Assembly: GCA_002431805.1 (NCBI GenBank)
Contig: DJEE01000152.1
Span: forward strand, 1-17,784
Reading direction: 5' to 3'
DNA length: 17,784 nt
Source: Eggerthellaceae bacterium UBA5906
Lineage (GTDB): Bacteria; Actinomycetota; Coriobacteriia; Coriobacteriales; Eggerthellaceae
The notes under the pieces are model-generated. The model saw only the letters and a list, made by a program, of their open reading frames with translations, was not told the origin of the DNA and did no database searches. Position numbers and translations under genes: made by a program. Every line of letters starts with the position of its first letter. Position 1 is the stretch's first letter. Positions 1 through 7,454 of the stretch are shown here, one piece after another.

Positions 1-251
1 ATGTGGGATGCGCCCGTGGGGCACACGCGCACGCACTCGGGGTTCTTGCAGTGCTGGCACTGAACCGGAAGGAAGTACATCTCCACGTCCGGGTAATCGC
101 CCGAGCCGCCCTCGATGGGATGCGGACCGATGCGCAGTGTCTTGATCCAGAAGTTGCCGACGTCGACGCCGTTGATCGCCTTGCAGGCAACCGTGCAGGC
201 CAGGCAACCGGTGCAGCGGTTCAGGTCGGTGATGATCGCATAATTAGCCAT
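1..251 (-). CDS. 4Fe-4S ferredoxin subunit of molybdopterin oxidoreductase (DmsB-like), 3' end missing
   Basis: This is the N-terminal 83 residues of an electron-transfer subunit that would carry electrons between a membrane quinol-linked anchor and the molybdoenzyme encoded just upstream. Two cysteine clusters are visible: C13-x2-C16-x2-C19-x3-C23 at the N terminus and C65-x2-C68-x4-C73-x3-C77, the arrangement of DmsB/PsrB/NrfC-type proteins that hold several [4Fe-4S] clusters. There is no signal peptide, as expected for a subunit exported by riding with a Tat-tagged partner. The ATG at 251 follows a strong GGAGG site (about 260-265) and lies 19 bases after the stop of the catalytic gene, so the two are cotranscribed and probably translationally linked. 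The rest of the gene, and probably a membrane anchor gene, lie beyond the left edge. Family assignment is secure; the substrate is unknown. Confidence 0.93.
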   Translation of the reverse strand, partial: MANYAIITDLNRCTGCLACTVACKAINGVDVGNFWIKTLRIGPHPIEGGSGDYPDVEMYFLPVQCQHCKNPECVRVCPTGASH

Positions 252-270
252 GGGTTGTTACCTCCTTTCC

Positions 271-3200
271 TTATTTGTAAGAGCCGAGCTTGTCGCTCAG
301 CGAACCTTTATTGACGTATTCGCCCAGAGCGTCGTTGCCACGCTCGCCCATGGGCAACTTGCCGGAAGCCAGGGCATCCGGAGACTGGATGGACGGCTGG
401 CAGCCCTTCGCGTTCATGTCAGCAAAGGTCAGGTCCACCTTGGCGTCGGCCAGGCGCGGGTCGTTGGACAGCCATTCCTTCAAACGCGGGTCGTTGGCGT
501 TGGTGATGGCGGGGTTGCCCTGCGGGTCGCACGGCACCGGGTTCTTGAACGGAGAGTTCTCAGCCGTTGCCGGGTAGATCAGCGCCGGGATACCGCGCAG
601 CTGCGAGGCGCCGCACACCCAGCACTGGGCGTACTTGTCCATGGTGCAGTTGATGCCAACCAACTCGAAGCCGTGGCTTGCGGTGTCCATCTCGGGGTAC
701 CACCAGGCGTGGTTGGCGTTGATGGTGCCTTCCTTGATGCCGTAGTACAGGTCGGCAACCTCACGCACAGCGCCCCAAGGAGTGCGAATCCATACCCAAT
801 CGCCCTGCTCGATGCCCATGCGCGCGGCGTCCTTCGGGTTGATCTCAACACGCGGGGACGGCCACAGCTCGCGGCACCAAGGCAGCTGACGGTGCTCGGA
901 GTGGAAGTACACAGGCTGGCGGGAACCGGTGGTCATGATGAACGCGTGGTCGTCGCCGTACTTCTGCAGGTTCTCCTTGTACTCTTCCATCAAATGATCG
1001 CCCTTGTAGTTGTCATTGATGTAGGAGTCCGTCGTGGTGATCTGGTCGGCCTGATCCTTGTGGTAGTAGCGCGGAGCCTCAACCTTGGAGTTCTTCGGCT
1101 CGAACCAGTGCGGGAACTTGTCGATGTCCGGAATCTTGCCGTCGTAGGCGGCGCGGTCCGGGCTGCAGGTTTCCGCGAACGTCTTGGTGGTGTCCGGGAT
1201 GTACGTCTCGGCGATGGTGGACCACACCTCAACCTTGGCGGTCGGGGTCATGAAGCCGCACTTCTCGTCGACGGCGGCGTACAGGTTGTAGCCACCCTGC
1301 TGACGACGGTAACCCATCTCCCAGCGGCGGTACGTACCCCAACGCTCGGGATGCCACTTGCGGCAGTCGAACCAGCCTTCTTCCTGGAACTTCGCGGCGT
1401 ACTCGGGGAAGTCCGGGCCGGCCACGTCGTTGATGACCTGGGCAGGCTGCTCGGCGGCTGCATAGCTCGGGAACGGCGGGATAACAGGCTCGGGCTTGTT
1501 CTCCTTGTCCTTGAACTCTTCGATGCGCCACCAGTCGGTTGCGTCCTTGAGCACGCGGTACTCCTGCTGCTCGTAGGTAACGTCGCCGCCCATCTGCACG
1601 AAGTTGTTGTAGTCCAGGTTGTTCCAGCCGTCGTAGTTCATGTCGCGGTCGTTCCAGATAACAGCCGTGCGGTCTGCCGGGATGTCGGCGCGCGTCGGGT
1701 GTTCCTTGCCGGAAACGGCCTTGGCCATTGCCAGGTGCAGGCAGATAACGGCAACCGGGTCGTAGATGCAGTCGCCCATCGGCTCAACGGTGCGCTGACC
1801 AGCACCGAACAGGCCGCCAGCGCCCTGAGACACGCGGCCGGTGTTGCACTCCAGCCAATGCAGGACGGGGATGACGATGTCGGCGCAGCCGTTGTTCGGG
1901 CAGCTCCACAGGTTGAAGTCCATCCAGAAGTCCAGGCGGGTCAGAGCCTCCCAGGCCTCAAGCAGGTTGGACTCGTTCATGAAGTCGCCGGACATGCACA
2001 CGCCGCCGTGGATCTGATACGGGGTGTCGATGCCGTTGATGGAGTCCCAAATGGTTGCGGAGTCAGCCCAGCGGTTCCAGTAACGAAGCAGCGGGAAGCG
2101 CTCTGCGGAGATTTGCTTAGCGTTGCTGTCGAAGCTGGTCTTCAGGCCAGGCCATGCGCGAGAGCTCTTGTACGCGCCACCCTTGCGCTCTGCAATCCAG
2201 CGAGCCTCTTCGGCGGTAGGCACGTGGTTGCCGTAGCGCTCGGCCAGCGGGGACTTCTCGTCGATAAGGTACTGCACGAAGTTTTGGATCAGCGGAATCT
2301 GATCGTCGATGGACAGGTCGCGCGGGGTGTTGCCCAGTTCCATGGTGCCAACGCCGTTGCGGATGCCCCAGTCGTGCGGCTCGTGGTCGGTAACCTTCAT
2401 GTTCGCGCGGCCGCAGCAGCCGTCAACCTCGGCCTTAGAGGAACCGCGGTTACCTGCGGGCTCGTCGGAGTTGCCGGTGATGCAGGCAATCAGCTGCAGG
2501 GCGCGGGAGTTCTGCACCGCGTGGCCCGTTTGGTCGGGAGCCAGCTGGTAGTGGATGCCGCCGTTGCCGTGCAGCGGGTTCAGGCGCGTGGTGTAGATCT
2601 TCACGGCCTCGACGATCTTCTCAGCCGGAACCTCGGTCACGCTCTCGCAGTACTCGGGCGTGTACTCGGACAGGCTGTCGGAGAAAGACTCCCAAACGGT
2701 GCCAGCCTTGATGGTGGAACCGTTCTTCAGCTTGATCTCAACGCCGCCGGGGAACAGCGCAGGGTTCTTCGGCAGGCCCATGGGGTTGGACTTCTTGCCG
2801 CCCTCGTTGCCCTCGTTCCAGTATGCATCGTAGGTCGGATCGGCCGGGTCGGCGAAGTGCGACGGATCGGGCAACCATGCATCGGCCACGATGGGCTTGT
2901 AGGGGTGCTCGATCCACGTACCGGTGGTCGGGATCTTATGCTTCTCGCCCTCCCACTGGCAGGCCTCGGCGTCCCAGTAGGTCGGCTTGTTGTTGTTCTC
3001 ATCCCAGCAGATGAAGCGGCGGTAGCTGTACTTCTCGTCTGCGGGCTCCCACCACTGGCTGATCCACTCGCGGTCGACGTCGGCCTCGGTCAGGATACGG
3101 GACTCCATGTCGATGCCGCCGTTCATCTCCTGGAACCAGCCCTTCTTCGTGCGGCCGTCCTTCTCAGGATTCCACAAGAACGGGGCGTTGGTCCAGCGAC

Positions 3201-4062
3201 GCACGAACAGGTCGTCGTAGGCTTCGTTATCGAGGATCCACTTCAGCCACGTCAGCGACAGGCACAGGTCGGTGCCAACGCGCAGCGGCAGCCACAGGTC
3301 GGCTTCCTTTCCCAGCGGCGTCATACGCGGATCGATGAGGATGTGCTTGTAAGCGCGCTGCGAGCAGTCAACAACGGTACGGTTCGTGGAGTCGTAGTTG
3401 GAGTACTCAGCTGCGGTGCCCCACTGCACGTACACCAACGGACCCTGCTCGACTTCCATCCAGGGCGAGCCGATTTCGTCGGTCAGAATGCCGGCGAAGT
3501 GACGCGGGCCCTTGCAAATCTCGTACGCCAGGTGGGCGTTGGGGGTCGGGAAGATGGACTTCAGCGTGCCGTACGGGGGCTGTGCCCACACGCGGGACGT
3601 GCCGCCCATGGCGAAGTTGGCCTCTCCGCCGTACTTCTCCACAATCTCGTTGAGCTTGGCGCCGGCTTCGTCGAACGCGTCGGCCAGGCTGATGCGCACC
3701 CAACCGGGGTCGTCCTCGCCCTTGGGGTTCGTGCGCTTCAAGCAGTAGCGCAAACGATCGGGGTGGTACAGTGCGAGCATCGACGACTGAGACTTCGCGC
3801 AGCAGTGACCACGGCTGTGAGCGTTGGATTCGTCACCCTCAACCTTGATCACCTTGTTGTCCTGGACGGTAACCCACGTACCGCATTCAACCTTGCCGCA
3901 TGCACGGCAGCAAGAACGGATACGCTTGATTTCACCGGCCGTCGGATCAGCACCCTCGGCTAAAGCCGCGGAAGGCGCTGCTGCGAACCCCACGGTTGCG
4001 GCAGCACCCGCCATAGCGGACGCCTTCAGGAAGCTGCGGCGAGTCAAAGAAAGTTTCGCCAT
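271..4062 (-). CDS. Tat-exported molybdopterin-dependent oxidoreductase, catalytic subunit
   Basis: This is a bis-molybdopterin-guanine-dinucleotide enzyme of the DMSO reductase superfamily, 1263 residues, acting outside the cytoplasmic membrane. The N terminus is a Tat signal (TRRSFLK at 7-13, hydrophobic stretch, probable cleavage after ALA-35). A [4Fe-4S] motif follows (C52-x2-C55-x4-C60, and C87/C88). Cys183 in EICKGPRH lies about where the protein ligand to Mo is found in the family, which is inference. GTDLCLSL at 263-270 and the C-terminal TGSRQPVYFHSEHRQ (about 1045-1059) belong to the cofactor-binding folds. It is much longer than classical DmsA (about 800 residues). That FHSEHRQ-type C-terminal motif recalls the arsenate reductase, pyrogallol transhydroxylase and Eggerthella catechol dehydroxylase branches, so the substrate may be a catechol, a polyphenol or another anaerobic acceptor. 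The start at 4062 was chosen over an 85-residue upstream extension because it gives the Tat signal and has GGAGAGGAGGGG directly before it. The ferredoxin gene follows. Confidence 0.93.
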   Translation of the reverse strand: MAKLSLTRRSFLKASAMAGAAATVGFAAAPSAALAEGADPTAGEIKRIRSCCRACGKVECGTWVTVQDNKVIKVEGDESNAHSRGHCCAKSQSSMLALYHPDRLRYCLKRTNPKGEDDPGWVRISLADAFDEAGAKLNEIVEKYGGEANFAMGGTSRVWAQPPYGTLKSIFPTPNAHLAYEICKGPRHFAGILTDEIGSPWMEVEQGPLVYVQWGTAAEYSNYDSTNRTVVDCSQRAYKHILIDPRMTPLGKEADLWLPLRVGTDLCLSLTWLKWILDNEAYDDLFVRRWTNAPFLWNPEKDGRTKKGWFQEMNGGIDMESRILTEADVDREWISQWWEPADEKYSYRRFICWDENNNKPTYWDAEACQWEGEKHKIPTTGTWIEHPYKPIVADAWLPDPSHFADPADPTYDAYWNEGNEGGKKSNPMGLPKNPALFPGGVEIKLKNGSTIKAGTVWESFSDSLSEYTPEYCESVTEVPAEKIVEAVKIYTTRLNPLHGNGGIHYQLAPDQTGHAVQNSRALQLIACITGNSDEPAGNRGSSKAEVDGCCGRANMKVTDHEPHDWGIRNGVGTMELGNTPRDLSIDDQIPLIQNFVQYLIDEKSPLAERYGNHVPTAEEARWIAERKGGAYKSSRAWPGLKTSFDSNAKQISAERFPLLRYWNRWADSATIWDSINGIDTPYQIHGGVCMSGDFMNESNLLEAWEALTRLDFWMDFNLWSCPNNGCADIVIPVLHWLECNTGRVSQGAGGLFGAGQRTVEPMGDCIYDPVAVICLHLAMAKAVSGKEHPTRADIPADRTAVIWNDRDMNYDGWNNLDYNNFVQMGGDVTYEQQEYRVLKDATDWWRIEEFKDKENKPEPVIPPFPSYAAAEQPAQVINDVAGPDFPEYAAKFQEEGWFDCRKWHPERWGTYRRWEMGYRRQQGGYNLYAAVDEKCGFMTPTAKVEVWSTIAETYIPDTTKTFAETCSPDRAAYDGKIPDIDKFPHWFEPKNSKVEAPRYYHKDQADQITTTDSYINDNYKGDHLMEEYKENLQKYGDDHAFIMTTGSRQPVYFHSEHRQLPWCRELWPSPRVEINPKDAARMGIEQGDWVWIRTPWGAVREVADLYYGIKEGTINANHAWWYPEMDTASHGFELVGINCTMDKYAQCWVCGASQLRGIPALIYPATAENSPFKNPVPCDPQGNPAITNANDPRLKEWLSNDPRLADAKVDLTFADMNAKGCQPSIQSPDALASGKLPMGERGNDALGEYVNKGSLSDKLGSYK

Positions 4063-4101
4063 ATGCCCCTCCTCTCCTTTACTTACTCGTTTACTCGTCT
4101 T

Positions 4102-4213
4102 CCCATTGGAGACGCGGCGCGGCGCCTGCACCTCGGCCCTGCCGCCTGCAAGGGGGGAGGGAGGAGGGTGGCGGCAAGGCCGAATGCGGCGCGGCGCGGC
4201 GTCTCCAATGGGG
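4102..4213 (-). repeat. Large nested palindrome in the molybdoenzyme leader
   Basis: Outer arms 4102-4115 and 4199-4212 are perfect 14-bp complements (CCCATTGGAGACGC and its reverse complement), continued inwards by GC-rich GGCGC repeats. Inner arms 4133-4146 and 4170-4183 match at 13 of 14 positions; the single difference is a G-U pair on the minus-strand RNA but an A-C mismatch on the plus strand. The apical loop 4147-4169 is a G-run tract on the plus strand and CCCTCCTCCCTCC-like on the minus strand. The element lies 40 bases upstream of the molybdoenzyme start, inside a 359-base gap that contains no gene. It could be an RNA leader structure, a dispersed palindromic element, or both. Confidence 0.75.
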
Positions 4214-4246
4214 TGATTCGATACTACGGCGGTGGGCTTGGCGGGA

Positions 4247-4252
4247 ATCATA
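4247..4252 (-). promoter_or_regulatory. Candidate -10 box for the molybdoenzyme operon
   Basis: The minus strand reads TATGAT here, five of six matches to the sigma-70 consensus. No convincing -35 is seen at the usual spacing. If used, transcription would begin near 4240 and the nested palindrome at 4102-4213 would lie wholly within a leader of about 178 bases. It was found by eye in an otherwise gene-free gap, so it is tentative. Confidence 0.25.
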
Positions 4253-4279
4253 AGGGTGGGATGTATGACTGCCGCCCAT

Positions 4280-4301
4280 ATCATCCTTGCGGGATGATTT
4301 T
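4280..4301 (+). promoter_or_regulatory. 7-bp stem-loop followed by T's, operator or weak terminator
   Basis: ATCATCC at 4280-4286 and GGATGAT at 4292-4298 form a perfect 7-bp stem around TTGCG, followed by TTTT ending at 4301. It sits in the divergent gap between the molybdoenzyme operon and the plus-strand gene at 4422. There is no plus-strand gene upstream to terminate, so an operator between the two divergent promoters is as likely as a terminator. Confidence 0.35.
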
Positions 4302-4318
4302 GCTCTGAACAGGGCATT

Positions 4319-4324
4319 TATACT
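4319..4324 (+). promoter_or_regulatory. Candidate -10 box for the gene at 4422
   Basis: TATACT matches five of six positions of the -10 consensus and lies about 98 bases before the ATG at 4422. No clear -35 hexamer is seen at 16-18 bases upstream. The assignment rests on the -10 match and position only. Confidence 0.3.
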
Positions 4325-4421
4325 TTCAGTAGCGAAGAGGAGCCAGGCGGATGACCAGGCGTTGGCCCTTTTAGGGCACCAACACCGGCGCACCGCCGCA
4401 CAACGAATCGAGGGAAATGAC

Positions 4422-5255
4422 ATGGCACAACCAAGACCTTCCATGACGCTGATCCTAGACGTAGACGAGCGCATCGACTCCGAAGAGCTACGCTTGGAAG
4501 TCGGCCGCAGCTACACGTACGTGGCATCCACGCTGGTGCGCACGCACGCGGCCGCAAGCGAAAATGCGCCTGCGGAAAACACCATGCGCATGTTGGTGAA
4601 GCTGGGAACGCGCCAGTATTTGAATGCGGGCGAAGAAGGCTCCGATGATCTGTGGAACAGCGTGATGCGTGATTGGTTCCGCAACCAGTTCCGCAAAATC
4701 GGCAACCAAACGCTCATTTATAACAAGCGCCAGCGCGAGATTGACAACGGCCAAGAGCTTGCGTTCACGTGGCTTGAGATCGACCTGCAAAACGGCCAGC
4801 TGCCTGTGCGCCTGCGCATGAACGATGTGAGCAGCATCGACGAGAGCGCCGCAGATATGTTGAACGTTGTACGAGATGCGTACAACTCCGGTAAGCTGGG
4901 AGAGAAGGCGTCCGTGGCGCGCATTAGCATGCCCACCGACGAGTCGTGGGCCGCGCAGGCCGCAGCAGGTGCCGTGGCCGCAGCCGAGCGCGCAAAAGCC
5001 GAAGAGGCCGCTGCGAAGGCTGCCGAAGAGGCCGCCGAAGCCGAACGTCAGGCCGCCGAAGCCGCGGCCGATGAGGCGTTTTTGGAGTCACCCGAACTAG
5101 TTGCCGCCGAAACCGAGGACGAGACACCCGTAGACGGCGGCGGCGTTGAGCCACCCGAGCTTGTGTTCGAACTTGATGAGCCTACGTTTACCGTGGACTA
5201 CAGCGCATGGACGGTAGAGTATACTGACGGCACAAGCAAGACGTTCGAAGCCTAA
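4422..5255 (+). CDS. Hypothetical protein with Ala/Glu-rich C-terminal segment
   Basis: I do not recognise this 277-residue protein. The first about 175 residues look globular and cytoplasmic, mixed in charge, with the segments LWNSVMRDWFRNQF and NGQELAFTWLEIDLQNGQ. Then comes a run dominated by Ala, Glu, Lys and Arg (about residues 180-225), of low complexity and probably a long helix or coiled coil, then an acidic linker, and a short C-terminal block (FTVDYSAWTVEYTDGTSKTF) that resembles a small beta element. No signal peptide or membrane segment is seen. The ATG at 4422 is chosen over one 45 codons upstream because GAGGG precedes it at proper spacing and the upstream segment is not protein-like. 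It lies 156 bases upstream of the degenerate UvrD-like gene on the same strand, which makes a functional link possible, but a probable terminator lies between them. Confidence 0.85.
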   Translation: MAQPRPSMTLILDVDERIDSEELRLEVGRSYTYVASTLVRTHAAASENAPAENTMRMLVKLGTRQYLNAGEEGSDDLWNSVMRDWFRNQFRKIGNQTLIYNKRQREIDNGQELAFTWLEIDLQNGQLPVRLRMNDVSSIDESAADMLNVVRDAYNSGKLGEKASVARISMPTDESWAAQAAAGAVAAAERAKAEEAAAKAAEEAAEAERQAAEAAADEAFLESPELVAAETEDETPVDGGGVEPPELVFELDEPTFTVDYSAWTVEYTDGTSKTFEA

Positions 5256-5297
5256 ATGAGTCAAAAGAAGCCGGGCTGTTTCGACTCATGAACTTTT
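5256..5297 (+). terminator. Probable terminator after the hypothetical gene
   Basis: ATGAGTC at 5256-5262, directly after the TAA stop, pairs with GACTCAT at 5283-5289. Inside, AAA/TTT and AGCC/GGCT extend the hairpin with small internal loops. TTTT follows at 5294-5297. The U tract is short and offset, so termination may be partial. Confidence 0.5.
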
Positions 5298-5350
5298 AGG
5301 CCAGCGCCGGCCGCATAGGTTAACGTTGTCGCTAACTTTTGAAAACCGCC

Positions 5351-5377
5351 CCGCCGCTGTGTTATGCGCAGCGGCGG
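5351..5377 (+). promoter_or_regulatory. GC-rich 9-bp hairpin in the helicase leader
   Basis: CCGCCGCTG at 5351-5359 and CAGCGGCGG at 5369-5377 are perfect complements around a 9-base loop. It lies 35 bases before the helicase ATG and has no T-run, so a simple terminator is unlikely. A weak TTGAAA at 5339-5344 could be a -35, which would place the -10 inside the hairpin. Confidence 0.4.
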
Positions 5378-5411
5378 TGCCACAGATAGCCGCTACTGAA
5401 GGGAGTTTTAC

Positions 5412-7376
5412 ATGATCGATACCATTGCTGCATTCGACGGTCGCCTCGCAAAGATTGAAGGCGCTGCTCGCAGTGGAAAAACGCAGGCGCTTGTTGCGCG
5501 TTGCGCCCACCTTATCCAAAACGGGCAGGCTCCCGACTCTATATTAGTAGCGGTTACGAACGCGTTCGCCGCGCAGGCTTTCCGCAACCGCCTGCGTCAC
5601 GCGCTTCCCGCCAACAACGCTGGCGCTGCCGAAAACGTGCGCGTATGCACCGCGCTTGAGGCCGCCGTTGCCGTGCTTGACACCCCCGTCGCCCGCGAGG
5701 CCACCGGTCGCGTGCCGCGAATCCTCAACGACGCCGAGTACAACTTCTTCCTGGAGGATTTGAAGACCACCGGCGAGCAGCCGCGCAAGCTGCGCAGCAT
5801 GTTGAACTACCTTGAGCGTAAGATGGCCAGCTACGAGATGAGCGACGGCTTTGAGGGCCGTTCCGAAACCGGCAAGCTGCTGAACTTCTCCACGCGCATC
5901 CTGAAGCTGCGCGGAGCCATGCTTTCCACCGAGGCGCCTATGCTTGCGGCAAACTACCTGAAAAGCAACGCGGGCGAAGCTGCGCGCGCGCAATTCGCCT
6001 ACGTGCTGTGCGACGACTTCCAGAACATCTCGCACTCCGAGCAAACGCTGCTGTGCCTGCTTGCCGACAAGCAAATTATGGTTGCAGGCAACCCCAACGA
6101 GAAAATCTCCGCGCGCGGTGCGCACCCCTACGTTGACGGCTTCGTGAAGTTCGACGTTGTTCGCCACGACGTTGAGGTGTTCCACTTGCAGGAGTCGTTC
6201 GGAAACCCGCAGGTCATCGGCTTGGCAAACGCGCTATGCGGCGCCGGGGAAATGGATGCGGCTTACGTTTCCGACAGCGTGACCGCCATTGAGCGCGCGC
6301 CCGAGGCGGCGGGGCTGCCTGCCGGCGTGCAATCCATCAAGTGGAACACGCCCGAAGACGAGCTCAACGGCCTAACCAAGTACCTGCGCCATTTGCTGAG
6401 CAACCAGCAGGACGTGCGGGAGTCGCACACGTGCGTCGTGGTTGCGAACCGTCGCTGGGCTGTGATGGTGGAAAAGCTGCTGCGCCGCCGCGGCTTCAAC
6501 GTGTCCACCGCCGGTGCCGCCGGCACGCTTTCGGGTGACCCGCGCGTTTCCTCGCGTGCGCGTGCGCTGGTGGCGTACACGAAGCTGAACCTGCTGGCCG
6601 ACCCCACCGACATGACGGCGTGGCGCAGCTGGTGCGGTTTCGACAACGCGCTTACGAACTCCGACGCGTGGATGGGCCTGCAGGACTTCGCCGAAGCCGA
6701 GGGCGTTTCGCTGTACAAGGCGCTTGAGCAGGTGGGCAACGCCGGCTTCGGCGCAAAGGAGCCGTTCCTGCGCGCTCGCACACTGGCGGAAAAATGGCGT
6801 TCTGGCCAGGAGTTTATCCAGAAGAACTCAACGCGCCGCGGCTTTGGCCTTATGAAGGCAATCGACGCCGAGGGCATCAGCGAGTTTGAAGCCGTGGCCG
6901 CTGACATGCTGGGCGACGAGACGCCGGCGCGCCTGTTTGAGATGGAGCGCGCAAGCGTGACGAACCCCGCATGGACCGAGGATCCGCACGTGCTGCACAT
7001 CAGCACGCTGGAAAACCTGTGCGGCACCGAATACGACAACGTGTTCGTGGTGGGCGCCATCGACGGCTTCTTCCCCGTGCGCGGCGCGTTCGAGGTGGTC
7101 AGCACCGACGGCGAGCGCAACCGCGTGATGGACGCCGAGCGCCGCGACTTCATGAGCGGCGTTGCGAAGGCCAAGCACCTGCTGGTGCTGTCGCACTTTA
7201 GCAAGTCCGAGCTTGAGCTGGCCGAACGCACGAAAATGCAGGTTGTGCGCGTGAAGAGCGAAAACGGCAAGCGCATGGCCATCGTGCGCCCCACCATGTT
7301 CCTCTCCGAGGCAGGCGACGCCGCCCCCACCACCATCGGCGGCCAAGCGCTGCTGTCGGAATACGGCCTGAACTAA
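5412..7376 (+). CDS. Divergent UvrD/PcrA-like superfamily 1 helicase, probably ATPase-impaired
   Basis: This 654-residue protein has the motif order of a UvrD-type 3'-5' DNA helicase: Walker A GAARSGKT (17-24), motif Ia VTNAFAAQ, motif II LCDDFQNIS (199-207), motif III GNPNEKISARGA (226-237), motif IV LQESFGNPQVIGLAN (259-273), motif V TLENLCGTEYDNVFVVG (532-548) and motif VI around FMSGVAKAKHLLVLS (580-594). Several normally invariant residues differ: the catalytic Glu of DEFQ is Asp, the motif III Gln is Glu, the motif IV Arg is Gly, and the motif VI arginine finger is Lys. The N-terminal Q-motif region (LNxxQ) is missing; an in-frame stop at 5397 rules out an upstream start. GGGAG precedes the ATG. 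No nuclease domain is seen. It may bind DNA or nucleotide without full helicase activity, or be a lineage-specific repair factor. The fold assignment is firm; activity is uncertain. Confidence 0.9.
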   Translation: MIDTIAAFDGRLAKIEGAARSGKTQALVARCAHLIQNGQAPDSILVAVTNAFAAQAFRNRLRHALPANNAGAAENVRVCTALEAAVAVLDTPVAREATGRVPRILNDAEYNFFLEDLKTTGEQPRKLRSMLNYLERKMASYEMSDGFEGRSETGKLLNFSTRILKLRGAMLSTEAPMLAANYLKSNAGEAARAQFAYVLCDDFQNISHSEQTLLCLLADKQIMVAGNPNEKISARGAHPYVDGFVKFDVVRHDVEVFHLQESFGNPQVIGLANALCGAGEMDAAYVSDSVTAIERAPEAAGLPAGVQSIKWNTPEDELNGLTKYLRHLLSNQQDVRESHTCVVVANRRWAVMVEKLLRRRGFNVSTAGAAGTLSGDPRVSSRARALVAYTKLNLLADPTDMTAWRSWCGFDNALTNSDAWMGLQDFAEAEGVSLYKALEQVGNAGFGAKEPFLRARTLAEKWRSGQEFIQKNSTRRGFGLMKAIDAEGISEFEAVAADMLGDETPARLFEMERASVTNPAWTEDPHVLHISTLENLCGTEYDNVFVVGAIDGFFPVRGAFEVVSTDGERNRVMDAERRDFMSGVAKAKHLLVLSHFSKSELELAERTKMQVVRVKSENGKRMAIVRPTMFLSEAGDAAPTTIGGQALLSEYGLN

Positions 7377-7396
7377 CCAGCGAATACCTACACGAT

Positions 7397-7435
7397 GAAG
7401 AGGGGGTGCGGCTCATTGAGCAGCACCCCCTCTTC
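7397..7435. terminator. Bidirectional stem-loop between convergent genes
   Basis: GAAGAGGGGGTGC at 7397-7409 and GCACCCCCTCTTC at 7423-7435 make a perfect 13-bp stem, and the loop itself contains GCTCA/TGAGC. It sits between the ends of the plus-strand helicase and the minus-strand C-S lyase. U tracts are poor on both sides, but stem strength and position favour shared termination. Confidence 0.7.
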
Positions 7436-7454
7436 TGTGCACGGAAACCGAAAG

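Noticed and set aside
250..3963. Plus-strand open frame of 1237 codons
   Set aside because: It is exactly antisense to the molybdoenzyme, whose motifs and Tat signal are unmistakable; long antisense frames are common in high-GC genes.
4063..4317. Longer N terminus (85 residues more) for the molybdoenzyme
   Set aside because: It would run through the palindrome and bury the Tat signal; the start at 4062 has the best ribosome binding site.
6263..7346. Minus-strand open frames of 357 and 172 codons
   Set aside because: They are antisense to the helicase gene, and their low-complexity translations show no recognisable domain.
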